Assembly: GCA_945788485.1 (NCBI GenBank) | Contig: CALZMB010000017.1 | Coordinates: 1-16,538, forward strand | Length of the DNA stretch: 16,538 nucleotides | Reading direction: 5' to 3' | Origin: an uncultured bacterium | GTDB taxonomy: Bacteria; Bacteroidota; Bacteroidia; Bacteroidales; Bacteroidaceae | Part shown: positions 8,643 through 16,270 of the stretch, in pieces | Layout of the letters: every line of letters begins with the position of its first letter | Numbering within the stretch: the stretch's first letter is position 1 | Notes under the pieces: generated by a model | What the model saw: the letters and a program-made list of their open reading frames with translations, nothing else | What the model was told of the DNA's origin: nothing | Database searches by the model: none | Position numbers and translations under genes: made by a program

Positions 8643-8760
8643 TCAACTTGTCAACTCGTCAACTTGTAAACTAAGAGAAACAACTTGTAAGCTAAGAGAA
8701 ACAACTCGTCAACTTGTCAACTTGTCAACTCGTCAACTAAGAGAAACAACTTGTCAACTA
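8643..8760. repeat. Octamer-based tandem repeat in the nuoL-nuoM gap
   Basis: The gap is built from the octamer TCAACTTG and its variant TCAACTCG, broken by a second block, CTAAGAGAAA. The core CAACT occurs 11 times (first at 8644, last at 8755), with two further variants (AAACT, AAGCT). The longer unit CTAAGAGAAACAACTYG occurs three times, at 8671, 8692 and 8737. The array fills most of the 144 bases between the two genes and ends just short of the nuoL stop codon. It has no spacer-repeat layout and no coding sense. Confidence 0.9.
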
Positions 8761-8764
8761 AAAA

Positions 8765-10777
8765 CTATATTGCTAATAATATGAGTGTGATGGCCACGGC
8801 TCCTGTGATGAACCATACGGCATAGTGACGCACGTCGCCCGACTGCCAAGAGCGTATGCTCTCGCCGCCTTCGTTTGCGCTCCATGCAGTGAAGTCGATT
8901 AAGCCGTTGATGATTTTCTCGTCTATCCATGCCACCGGGCGTGACACGAAGCGGAACAGCACTTTATGTGTGACGAACATATATACCTCGTCCATATAGA
9001 AGCGCTTGTATGCCCAGCGGTGCAAACGCGGCGCGATGGCGTACATCTTGTCTGCCACAGGCTGTGTCTCGCCTTTGAAGATGTATGTCGCGAGGCATAT
9101 CGCTGCGATGGCGATGATAGTGGATGTGGCAGCCACCTGCGGATCGAAGTGTACGGTGTATGCCGTGCCTGCCGCGCTGACGATGCTGCCGAAGCTTGCC
9201 CATTCCCAGTTGAGGAAGCCTCCGAGTGTCGTGATGATACCGACACCTACTGTCACTACGCTGAGGAAGATGAGCGGGAAGGTCATCGTGAGTGGTGCCT
9301 CATGCGGTGTGTGGTGTGCATGCAGCTCTTTGTTTTCTGTGCCCCAGAAGATGCCGTAGTAGAGGCGGAACATATAGAATGCCGTCATCGCCGCCACTCC
9401 GGTCATCCACCAGCCGCACAGAGGAGAATATTCGAAGCAGGCGGTGATTATCTCGTCTTTCGAGCTGAAGCCCGAGAAGAACGGTATGCCTGCTATGGCG
9501 AGGCATGAGATGAGGAATGTGGCGTGTGTGACAGGCATGTATTTCTTCAGTCCGCCCATCGCAGACATCTCGTTAGAGTGTACGGCATGGATGATGCATC
9601 CTGCCCCGAGGAAGAGGCAAGCCTTGAACATGGCGTGTGTGAAGAGGTGGAAGAGCGATGCCATATAGCCGAGCTGGGCGTGGTTGTCGAGCACTGCGCC
9701 CTCGTGAGAAGGCAGGCATACGCCGAGAGCAACCATCATGAACGCTATCTGCGAGATTGTAGAGAATGCGAGGACGCGCTTGATGTCGCTCTGCGCACAT
9801 GCTATAGCTGCGGCATAGAATGCTGTGAACGCTCCGATGACGACGATGATGTCCATTGCCTGCGACGCGAACTCAATCCATACGGGGAAGAGGCGCGCTA
9901 TCTGTATTACGCCCGCAACGACCATCGTTGCTGCGTGGATGAGGGCAGAGACTGGCGTCGGGCCTTCCATAGCGTCAGGCAGCCAGATGTGGAGGGGGAA
10001 CATTGCTGACTTGCCGGCACCGCCGATGAACATCAGCACGAGCGCTGTAGGCAGTATGCAGCCGCCGGCTGCCACGGCGCGCGCCGCGTCGCAGGTGGTG
10101 AACTGTGCCATGCCGTCGGCTACCTGAACCTCTGTGCCGGTGAACGAGAAGTTGAACGAGCCGGTGTAGTAGCCGAAGATGAGAATGCCGACGAGGAAGA
10201 ACATATCGGCGAAACGTGTGACGATGAACGCTTTCTTCGATGCGTGTACGGCAGCGTGCAGCGTGTAGTAGAATCCGATGAGGAGATATGAGCTGACACC
10301 TACGAGCTCCCAGAACATATACATCTGGAAGATGTTTGTCGCGAGGACAAGTCCGAGCATCGACATGGTGAAGAGCGAGAGGAAGGCGTAGTATCGCTGG
10401 AAGCCCTTCTCTCCGTGCATATATCCGAAAGAATAGATATGCACCATGAGCGACACTGTCGAGATGACGATGAGCATCATCACCGAGATGGGGTCGAGCA
10501 GTATGCCGAGGTCGAAATGGAGGTTGCCGAGCGGCAGCCAGGTGTAGTTGTATGGCACCAGTGTCGCCCATGTGCCGTCAGCGAGACGGTCCATGGTGAA
10601 ATATCTGAACGCCGTGAGATAGCTCAGCGCCGTCACCACTCCGATGGAGAGCGTGCCGATTAGTCCCGCCGCCTTATGCGACCAGGCGTAACGGTTGCCT
10701 GCAAAGTCCGGCAGACCTATCACTAAGAAGGAGAGCAGAGGCAGCAGCAGGATGCCTATTGTATAACTGAAATCCAT
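8765..10777 (-). CDS. nuoL: NADH-quinone oxidoreductase (complex I) subunit L
   Basis: The distal antiporter-like proton pump of complex I; 670 residues, somewhat longer than E. coli NuoL (about 613). The channel residues are all visible: Glu157 in MFWELVGVSSYLLIG, Asp191 in TRFADMFF, Lys256 with His263 in GGAGKSAMFPLHIWLP, the following DAMEGPTPVSALIHAATMV loop, Lys385 in HAMFKACLF, and Lys440 in GFSSKDEI. The C-terminal part should contain the long lateral helix HL. It starts 30 bp after nuoK and has no Shine-Dalgarno site. It ends in TAG, next to the tandem repeat that separates it from nuoM. Confidence 0.96.
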   Translation of the reverse strand: MDFSYTIGILLLPLLSFLVIGLPDFAGNRYAWSHKAAGLIGTLSIGVVTALSYLTAFRYFTMDRLADGTWATLVPYNYTWLPLGNLHFDLGILLDPISVMMLIVISTVSLMVHIYSFGYMHGEKGFQRYYAFLSLFTMSMLGLVLATNIFQMYMFWELVGVSSYLLIGFYYTLHAAVHASKKAFIVTRFADMFFLVGILIFGYYTGSFNFSFTGTEVQVADGMAQFTTCDAARAVAAGGCILPTALVLMFIGGAGKSAMFPLHIWLPDAMEGPTPVSALIHAATMVVAGVIQIARLFPVWIEFASQAMDIIVVIGAFTAFYAAAIACAQSDIKRVLAFSTISQIAFMMVALGVCLPSHEGAVLDNHAQLGYMASLFHLFTHAMFKACLFLGAGCIIHAVHSNEMSAMGGLKKYMPVTHATFLISCLAIAGIPFFSGFSSKDEIITACFEYSPLCGWWMTGVAAMTAFYMFRLYYGIFWGTENKELHAHHTPHEAPLTMTFPLIFLSVVTVGVGIITTLGGFLNWEWASFGSIVSAAGTAYTVHFDPQVAATSTIIAIAAICLATYIFKGETQPVADKMYAIAPRLHRWAYKRFYMDEVYMFVTHKVLFRFVSRPVAWIDEKIINGLIDFTAWSANEGGESIRSWQSGDVRHYAVWFITGAVAITLILLAI

Positions 10778-10807
10778 TGTTCGTTAGGGTGGAAAAAGGT
10801 TATGGGA

Positions 10808-11116
10808 TTATTTCTTCATATTGCTGATAGAATCAACCGTGTCTGAAGCGAAATGGTGATAGACGTTGATGATGATTGCAATCGCCACGGCACTCTCCGC
10901 CGCGCTGACGCCGATGGAGAAGAGGGTGAAGAAGAATCCCTCCATTCCTTCGGGATAGAGCAGGCGGTTGAAGGCGGCGAAATTGAGATCGACGGCGTTC
11001 AGCACCAACTCGATGGAGACGAGCATCGCTATGAGGTTGCGACGTGTGACGAATCCGAAAACGCCGATGAAGAACAGCACGGCGCTGAGTATGAAATAAT
11101 ATTCTACTGGTATCAT
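10808..11116 (-). CDS. nuoK: NADH-quinone oxidoreductase (complex I) subunit K
   Basis: Small three-helix membrane subunit (102 residues, the normal length) that carries part of the central charged path between the quinone site and the pumps. The two conserved membrane glutamates are Glu36 (AMLVSIELVLNAVDLNF) and Glu74 (SAAESAVAIAIIINVYH). The ATG overlaps the nuoJ stop by four bases (ATGA, 11113-11116), so translation is probably coupled. A strong GAGGAGG lies 10 bases upstream of the start, inside the last codons of nuoJ. The stop is TAA. Confidence 0.96.
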   Translation of the reverse strand: MIPVEYYFILSAVLFFIGVFGFVTRRNLIAMLVSIELVLNAVDLNFAAFNRLLYPEGMEGFFFTLFSIGVSAAESAVAIAIIINVYHHFASDTVDSISNMKK

Positions 11117-11643
11117 GACTGTTTGTCCTCCTCTTTATTACGTGCGACAACCAATCCTCCTATGATACAAGCAAGGAGGAAGAGCGAGATGAACTCGAAC
11201 GGCAGAACGTACTGGTATTTTTCTGAGCCTACGAGGGCTGTTCCGATGACATCCATCGTGACCTCTTTGTCTTCCACGGCGCAGAAGCGGCTGAGCATGT
11301 CGTGCTTCATCTGCACGGCGATGACGGTTGCGGCTCCGACGACAGAGACGGCGAGGGCGAGGAGGCAGCGGCGCAGGTCGAGCTTCTCTTTCATGCCTTG
11401 CAGCTTACGGCGCGAGACGAGCTGTATGGCGAAGATGTAGATCATCGTCATGCCGCCGGCGTAGATGCTGAGCTGCGCCGCTCCGAGGAACGTGTAGTCA
11501 AGCAGGAAATAGATGCCGGCGATGGCGAAGAGAACGAAGAGGAGTGCGGTGACGGCACGCATGATGCGTGTTGTGAACACCGAAGCCAATGCCGCGATGA
11601 TGATGACAGCGGCAAGGATTGCGAAAACTATTGTATTTCCCAT
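11113..11643 (-). CDS. nuoJ: NADH-quinone oxidoreductase (complex I) subunit J
   Basis: Five-helix membrane subunit of complex I (176 residues), with the conserved TM3 region YTFLGAAQLSIYAGGMTMIY, which takes part in coupling. The frame is open further upstream (to 11760), but that extension would be an Arg/Gln-rich stretch lying wholly inside nuoI. The start at 11643 (MGNTIVFAI) is chosen because it leads straight into the first helix, has AAGGAGGAA just upstream (11651-11659), and leaves a 4-bp gap after the nuoI stop. The 3' end overlaps nuoK by four bases. Confidence 0.95.
   Translation of the reverse strand: MGNTIVFAILAAVIIIAALASVFTTRIMRAVTALLFVLFAIAGIYFLLDYTFLGAAQLSIYAGGMTMIYIFAIQLVSRRKLQGMKEKLDLRRCLLALAVSVVGAATVIAVQMKHDMLSRFCAVEDKEVTMDVIGTALVGSEKYQYVLPFEFISLFLLACIIGGLVVARNKEEDKQS
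11127..11133 (-). promoter_or_regulatory. Ribosome binding site of nuoK
   Basis: GAGGAGG on the minus strand, 10 bases before the nuoK ATG. It is embedded in the last codons of nuoJ (Glu-Glu-Asp), so the protein end of NuoJ and the initiation signal share sequence. Confidence 0.75.
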
Positions 11644-11647
11644 ATTG

Positions 11648-12229
11648 TCATTCCTCCTTCTTTTGCGTTTGGGTGTTTGCGGATGTCGCCGGCTTTGCTT
11701 TTGGCGCAGCCTCTGCTGCCGCTGCCGCCTTGGCTGCTGCGGCTTTCGCGTTCTCCGCATACTGTGCCATCTCCGCCTCTGTCGGCGGTATGTTGAGGTG
11801 CTGCTTCAGCACGCTGCGTGTGAAGACGGCGTTCTCAAAGTCTTTGACAAACTTGATGGCGTCGTGCGGGCAGGCGTTGACGCATAGCTGGCAGAACATG
11901 CAATCGCCGAGGTCATACTGATAGTCGGTGAGCAGTTTCTTCTTCTTGCCGTCGGCGGTTGTCACCGTCTGCGACACGATTTTGATAGTGCCGTTGGGGC
12001 ATGCCTTCTCGCAGAGCGTGCAGGCGATGCACTTGTTCTTGCCGTCGGCGTCGTGTGGCATGACGAGTGTGCCGCGGTGGCGTTCGGCTATATGTTGCGT
12101 CTTGCGGTTCTCCGGATACTGCTCCGTGATTTTCGGCGTGACATATTCACCCATGGTGATGTCCATGCCGGTGAGCAGTGTCTTGACCCCGTCAAGTGCT
12201 TTTCCGAAATATGATTTGTTATTTGCCAT
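11648..12229 (-). CDS. nuoI: NADH-quinone oxidoreductase (complex I) subunit I, 2x[4Fe-4S]
   Basis: Peripheral-arm subunit that passes electrons to the terminal cluster in NuoB. Two classical [4Fe-4S] motifs are present: Cys67, Cys70, Cys73 and Cys77 (CIACTLCEKACP), and Cys110, Cys113, Cys116 and Cys120 (CMFCQLCVNACP). The protein has 193 residues. From about residue 158 on it carries a low-complexity tail rich in Ala and Lys (AKAAAAKAAAAAEAA), ending in KKEE, that is not part of the family core. It starts 54 bp after nuoH behind an A/T-rich leader without a Shine-Dalgarno site, and its last codons contain the ribosome site of nuoJ. Confidence 0.96.
   Translation of the reverse strand: MANNKSYFGKALDGVKTLLTGMDITMGEYVTPKITEQYPENRKTQHIAERHRGTLVMPHDADGKNKCIACTLCEKACPNGTIKIVSQTVTTADGKKKKLLTDYQYDLGDCMFCQLCVNACPHDAIKFVKDFENAVFTRSVLKQHLNIPPTEAEMAQYAENAKAAAAKAAAAAEAAPKAKPATSANTQTQKKEE
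11651..11659 (-). promoter_or_regulatory. Ribosome binding site of nuoJ
   Basis: AAGGAGGAA on the minus strand, 7 bases before the ATG at 11643 and overlapping the last nuoI codons (Lys-Glu-Glu). It decides the nuoJ start against the longer frame that would begin at 11760. Confidence 0.8.
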
Positions 12230-12283
12230 TGTTATATATGGTTCTGAGAATTGTGTAGATGATAATCAGCTTTCTTCACGGTG

Positions 12284-13510
12284 TCATTTGTCTGTTTTCG
12301 TTGCGACGTCAGCACCGACGAGCCGCTGTGCTTTAGCAAAGGCGGCACGGAATCTCATGGCGCGGACAGCAATCACCGCGATGACAGCCACTACGACGGC
12401 AGCCACGCAGATGCTTATGCCGATGATGCCGGTGATGCCGAATGCCACGCATACTGTCATCAGTATGAGGTTGAACAGTGCCAATGGCATGAGGTATTTC
12501 CATTCGAGCGCGAGAATCTGGTCGATACGCAGGCGCGGGAAGGTCCATTTTATCCACATGAGGAGCCATACCATGGCGAATGCCTTTCCGAGGAACCACA
12601 CGATGCCGGGGATATAGTCCATGACAGCGTCGAAGCTCTCCACGCCGATGTGTATCGGGCACCAGCCTCCGAGGAAGACGAGTGTTGTGACGCCGGCGAC
12701 GATGAAGAGGTTGAGGAATTCAGCGAGATAGTAGAATCCGAAGCCCATGCCGGAGTATTCGGTGTGGTAGCCTGCCGTCAGCTCCGATTCAGCCTCGGCG
12801 AGGTCGAACGGACCGCGGTTAGCCTCAGCGTTGCCTGCTATGAGGAAGATGAAGAATGCGATGAGGGCCGGGAGGTGTCCCTGAAAGATGAGCCAGCCGA
12901 AGGGTCCGCTCTGCGCCTCTACGATGCCGCTCACCTGCATGGTGCCGGTGAGGATGCACGCCGTGATGAGACACAGTCCGAGCGACATCTCGTAAGATAT
13001 CATCTGCACTGCGCCGCGCATGGCGGAGACGAGGCCGTATTTGTTGTTAGACGACCATCCGGCGAGAAAGACGCCGATGACGCCGATGGCGGAGACGGCG
13101 GTGTAGAGGAAGATGCCGACATTGAAGTCGAGGATGACAGCGCCCTTGTTCCATGGCAGGAAGGCGAAGGCACCGACAGAGCCTGTGATGACGAGTACAG
13201 GGGCGATGGCGTAGAGCAGTTTGTCGGCGCGGTCAACGAAGAATATCTCTTTGATGAGCATCTTCAGCACGTCGGCGAAGACCTGCAGCAGTCCCCACGG
13301 GCCTACACGCATCGGGCCGAGGCGGCACTGGAAGTATGCGCACACCTTGCGCTCCATGAAGATGAGTGCGATGGCGAGCAGCGCATATCCCACGATGATG
13401 AGCAGCCCGACGATGACACACTCTATGAGCGTGACGAGCCATGCCGGACAGCCTGCCGTCACCGACAGCAGGTCGTGGAACCATGATGTTACTATAGAAA
13501 AGTCAAACAT
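12284..13510 (-). CDS. nuoH: NADH-quinone oxidoreductase (complex I) subunit H
   Basis: Membrane subunit that forms the quinone chamber together with NuoB and NuoD. Family signatures are ERKVCAYFQCRLGPMRVG (53-70), then WGLLQVFADVLKMLIKE (72-88), and the acidic loop NRGPFDLAEAESELTAGYHT (231-250), followed by the RLRIDQ motif (327-331). At 408 residues it is clearly longer than E. coli NuoH (325); much of the excess is C-terminal, beyond about residue 361, where a Val/Ala/Ile-rich segment (AAVVVAVIAVIAV) could make one extra helix before a basic, cytoplasm-like tail. It starts 111 bp after nuoCD, with no Shine-Dalgarno site, and the stop is TGA. Confidence 0.95.
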   Translation of the reverse strand: MFDFSIVTSWFHDLLSVTAGCPAWLVTLIECVIVGLLIIVGYALLAIALIFMERKVCAYFQCRLGPMRVGPWGLLQVFADVLKMLIKEIFFVDRADKLLYAIAPVLVITGSVGAFAFLPWNKGAVILDFNVGIFLYTAVSAIGVIGVFLAGWSSNNKYGLVSAMRGAVQMISYEMSLGLCLITACILTGTMQVSGIVEAQSGPFGWLIFQGHLPALIAFFIFLIAGNAEANRGPFDLAEAESELTAGYHTEYSGMGFGFYYLAEFLNLFIVAGVTTLVFLGGWCPIHIGVESFDAVMDYIPGIVWFLGKAFAMVWLLMWIKWTFPRLRIDQILALEWKYLMPLALFNLILMTVCVAFGITGIIGISICVAAVVVAVIAVIAVRAMRFRAAFAKAQRLVGADVATKTDK

Positions 13511-13552
13511 GATGTCTTGATGTTACGTTGTTGCGTTGGGTTGAAGCTTGCG

Positions 13553-13570
13553 GCGGGCTTTTCGGCCCGC
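13553..13570 (-). other. GC-rich hairpin in the nuoCD-nuoH gap
   Basis: GCGGGC and GCCCGC pair around a 6-nt loop. On the minus strand no T run follows, so it is not a standard terminator, and the operon continues. Just upstream in the transcript lies an alternating TATATATATA stretch (13578-13587). It may be an mRNA processing or stability element. Confidence 0.5.
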
Positions 13571-13621
13571 GTCAGCGTATATATATAATAAGGTGTAGCG
13601 GCTGTTCTCACCCCGCGTGCA

Positions 13622-15184
13622 TCAGCGGTCGATGTCGGGGATGATATAGTCGAGGCCGGCGCCGACGGCGATGAGGTCGGCAATCTTTGTGCCGCGCAGC
13701 ATCTCGTCGAGCGCGCCGACGAGGGTGAGCGCCATCGGGCGGAGCTTCATGCGGTATGGCATCTTGTCGCCTCTGGAATCGAGATAGACGCCAAACTCGC
13801 CGCTCGTGCCCTCGACAGCGAAATACCACTGTCCCTCGGGACATTTGATGACGGGTTTCTGCTTGATGTAGTAGTCGCCCTCCGGGATGTTGTCGATCAG
13901 CTGTTCGATGATGCGTATCGACTGCTCTATCTCTTTCACGCGGAGATAGTATCTGTCTTGCGAATCGCCGTTGTCGAGCACCACCTGCTGCCAGTCAACC
14001 TTGTCATACACGCCGTAAGGATAGTTCTTGCGTATGTCGTTAGCCCATGCCGACGCGCGGCCGTTAGAGCCGGAGACGCCGAAGTCGATGGCTTTCTCTT
14101 TCGTCAGCGTGCCGACGCCTTCAAGACGCTGGTGCGTGATGACATTGTCGCCGAAGACGTTGACATACTCTTCGAGTTTCGGCTTCAGATATTCGCAGAG
14201 CTTCTTCACGTTCTCCTGGAAGTGCTCGTCGATGTCAGCCTGCAGGCCGCCGATGCGGTAGTAGTTCTGAATCAGGCGTCCGCCCGTCGTCTCCTCCATG
14301 ACATTCAGCACATACTCGCGGTCGCGCATGCAGAAGAGGAATGCGGTGAGCGCGCCGAGGTCCTGGGCGTAGCAGCCGAGATAGAGCAGGTGCCCGTCGA
14401 TGCGCTGCAGCTCGTCCATGATGGTGCGGATTGTCTTGATGCGGTCGTTCAGCTCTACGCCGAGCGCCTCTTCTATGACGCCGCAGATGGCGTGGCGGTT
14501 GATCATCGCCGAGAGATAGTTCAGGCGGTCGGTCATGGCGAGCGTCTGAGGGTAGGTCATGCTCTCGAACATCTTCTCTATGCCGCGGTGGATATATCCG
14601 AGATGCGGATAGACTTTCTTCACCGTCTCGCCGTCGAGGATGGTCTGCAGGCGCAGCACGCCGTGGGTTGAAGGGTGCTGCGGACCGATGTTCATCACAA
14701 AGTCGTCGTCGCCGAACAGCGGCGCGGTTGTCTCCGCCACCTTGCCTTCGGCATCGAGCGTGTAGCGCGTCGTCATGCCGCTCTCCACGTCGTCTTCGAG
14801 GCTGTAGCCTTCTTCCGGCTCATAGTCCTTGCGGAAGGGGTGCCCCTTGAAATCGTTGCGCAAGAAGAGGCGGCGCATATCGGGATGGCCGATGAATTTT
14901 ATGCCGTAGAAGTCATAGACCTCACGCTCGAGGAGGTCGGCGCACGCCCACAGCGGCGTGACAGAGTGTATCACCTCGTGGCCGTCGATGACAGCCGCCA
15001 TCGTCTTCACCGAGATGCGCTCGTGCGTCGCCGTGTTCTCAAGGATGTAGATACACCCGCGGCCCTCGTCGCCGAAGTCCTCGCCGATGATGGTCACGAG
15101 ATAGTCGAAATGTTTCGCGTGGCGCAGCTCCGCCATCTCTTTGGCGAAGGCGCTGAAAGCATATTCTGTTGGGTTAAGTCTCAT
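13622..15184 (-). CDS. nuoCD: NADH-quinone oxidoreductase (complex I) subunits C and D, fused
   Basis: One 520-residue chain joins the NuoC (30-kDa) and NuoD (49-kDa) subunits of the connecting module. The NuoC part (about 1-150) has the signature EREVYDFYGIKFIGHPDMRR and FRKDYEPEE. The NuoD part starts near 162 and holds the quinone-site motif GPQHPSTHGVLR, with His174 equivalent to the quinone-binding His38 of Thermus Nqo4, and Tyr223 in RLNYLS, equivalent to its Tyr87. The C-terminal GEFGVYLDSRGDKMPYRMK stretch and the GLDYIIPDIDR end are typical. Fusion also occurs in E. coli. It begins 17 bp after nuoB with a GAGGAGGA ribosome site 8 bases before the ATG; the stop is TGA. Confidence 0.97.
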   Translation of the reverse strand: MRLNPTEYAFSAFAKEMAELRHAKHFDYLVTIIGEDFGDEGRGCIYILENTATHERISVKTMAAVIDGHEVIHSVTPLWACADLLEREVYDFYGIKFIGHPDMRRLFLRNDFKGHPFRKDYEPEEGYSLEDDVESGMTTRYTLDAEGKVAETTAPLFGDDDFVMNIGPQHPSTHGVLRLQTILDGETVKKVYPHLGYIHRGIEKMFESMTYPQTLAMTDRLNYLSAMINRHAICGVIEEALGVELNDRIKTIRTIMDELQRIDGHLLYLGCYAQDLGALTAFLFCMRDREYVLNVMEETTGGRLIQNYYRIGGLQADIDEHFQENVKKLCEYLKPKLEEYVNVFGDNVITHQRLEGVGTLTKEKAIDFGVSGSNGRASAWANDIRKNYPYGVYDKVDWQQVVLDNGDSQDRYYLRVKEIEQSIRIIEQLIDNIPEGDYYIKQKPVIKCPEGQWYFAVEGTSGEFGVYLDSRGDKMPYRMKLRPMALTLVGALDEMLRGTKIADLIAVGAGLDYIIPDIDR

Positions 15185-15192
15185 TTCGCGTC

Positions 15193-15200
15193 TCCTCCTC
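15193..15200 (-). promoter_or_regulatory. Ribosome binding site of nuoCD
   Basis: GAGGAGGA on the minus strand, 8 bases before the nuoCD ATG, in the 17-bp gap after the nuoB stop. Confidence 0.75.
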
Positions 15201-15201
15201 T

Positions 15202-15888
15202 TTATTTAAATGAATCTTCAATGCCCTTCCGTATTGCGGCGGCACACTCTGACATCCAGCCTCTCACTTCGCCGGCGATGCGCTTCGGCAGGTCGCGAGT
15301 GACAAGCGGCTGCGGATTCTTCTCCTTGCGGTTCACGCCGCCGAAGAATTTCTCCACCTTCACCTTACGCTGCAGCTGCATCATGCCGTAGAGGATAGCC
15401 TCCGGACGCGGCGGGCAGCCCGGGATATACACATCGACCGGCATGAACTCGTCGATGCCGCGCACCACATGGTAGCTCTGCTTGAACGGGCCGCCCGAGA
15501 TGGCGCAGCCGCCTACGGCAACGACATACTTCGGCTCTGCCATCTCGTCGTAGAGACGTTTCAGCACAGGAGCCATCTTGTGGGTTATCGTGCCGGCGCA
15601 CATGATGAGGTCGGCCTGGCGCGGAGAGTTGCGCGTCACTTCAAAGCCGAAGCGGGCGAAGTCGTAGCGCGCGCAGCCGCAAGCCATGAACTCGATGCCG
15701 CAGCACGAAGTGGCGAAGGTGAGCGACCACAGAGAGTTGCTGCGGCCCCAGTTGATCAGAGCGTCAAGATTGCCCAGCACAACATTCACGCCGCCTTCGT
15801 TCAGCTCGTCGATGATAGCCTCAAGGCTCGCGTTGTCCTTCCATTCATCATACGGGATGGACTTTATGACCGGTTTCCTTATTTCCAT
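15202..15888 (-). CDS. nuoB: NADH-quinone oxidoreductase (complex I) subunit B, cluster N2
   Basis: Holds the terminal [4Fe-4S] cluster N2, which reduces the quinone. Cluster ligands in this 228-residue protein are the tandem Cys62-Cys63 (TSCCGIEFMA), Cys128 (VGGCAISGG) and Cys158 (PGCPPRPE). The frame is open upstream to 16107, but those 73 extra residues would lie inside nuoA, have no family similarity, and no ribosome site. The ATG at 15888 (MEIRKPVIKS) has AAAGGAG 7 bases upstream and is therefore chosen. It overlaps the 3' end of nuoA by 10 bp. The stop is TAA. Confidence 0.96.
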   Translation of the reverse strand: MEIRKPVIKSIPYDEWKDNASLEAIIDELNEGGVNVVLGNLDALINWGRSNSLWSLTFATSCCGIEFMACGCARYDFARFGFEVTRNSPRQADLIMCAGTITHKMAPVLKRLYDEMAEPKYVVAVGGCAISGGPFKQSYHVVRGIDEFMPVDVYIPGCPPRPEAILYGMMQLQRKVKVEKFFGGVNRKEKNPQPLVTRDLPKRIAGEVRGWMSECAAAIRKGIEDSFK

Positions 15889-16229
15889 TCCAGCGCTCCT
15901 TTCCGCCATGCGTAAGCAAGGCCAAATACAAGTACAAGCATGAAGAAGCCGATGCTGCACAATGCCATTGTGCCAAAGTTCTTCACTACGACAGCCCAAG
16001 GATACAGAAACACTGTCTCCACGTCGAACATGAGGAAGAGAATGGCGAAAAGATAGTATCCCACATGCATCGGAAGCCATGAGCTGCCGTGCGTCGGGAT
16101 GCCGCATTCAAAAGGTTCGCCTTTCACTCTGTTGTATGTCCGGGGGCCAAGCAGTTTCGCCGTGACGTATGCCGCCACGACCAAAAAGACAGCCGTTAAG
16201 ATAACGGTGATAAACAAAGTAAAATACAT
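15879..16229 (-). CDS. nuoA: NADH-quinone oxidoreductase (complex I) subunit A
   Basis: Small three-helix membrane subunit (116 residues) next to the quinone chamber. The ND3 signatures are clear: GEPFECGIP (the loop with the conserved cysteine, Cys42) and FAILFLMFDVETVFLYPWAV. It is the first gene of the operon, with a probable promoter about 40 bases upstream and a leader without a Shine-Dalgarno site (CATAACTTTTT before ATG). Its end overlaps nuoB by 10 bp, in a different frame. Confidence 0.96.
   Translation of the reverse strand: MYFTLFITVILTAVFLVVAAYVTAKLLGPRTYNRVKGEPFECGIPTHGSSWLPMHVGYYLFAILFLMFDVETVFLYPWAVVVKNFGTMALCSIGFFMLVLVFGLAYAWRKGALEWK
15896..15902 (-). promoter_or_regulatory. 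Ribosome binding site of nuoB
   Basis: AAAGGAG on the minus strand, 7 bases before the ATG at 15888 and inside the last codons of nuoA. It supports the short nuoB start. Confidence 0.75.
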
Positions 16230-16270
16230 AAAAAGTTATGCGATTAATTGATTTTAGCCAAAATGCGGTG

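Noticed and set aside
8643..8760. CRISPR array
   Set aside because: The repeating unit is only 8 bases, copies are adjacent without unique spacers, and no cas genes are nearby.
11644..11760. N-terminal extension of nuoJ
   Set aside because: It lies inside nuoI, is Arg/Gln-rich rather than membrane-like, and a Shine-Dalgarno site supports the start at 11643.
12281..13486. 401-codon + strand frame opposite nuoH
   Set aside because: It is the antisense shadow of nuoH, rich in Asp, Glu and His with no family features; nuoH carries all the family motifs.
15889..16107. N-terminal extension of nuoB
   Set aside because: These 73 codons overlap nuoA in a different frame, have no NuoB similarity, and a ribosome site points to the ATG at 15888.
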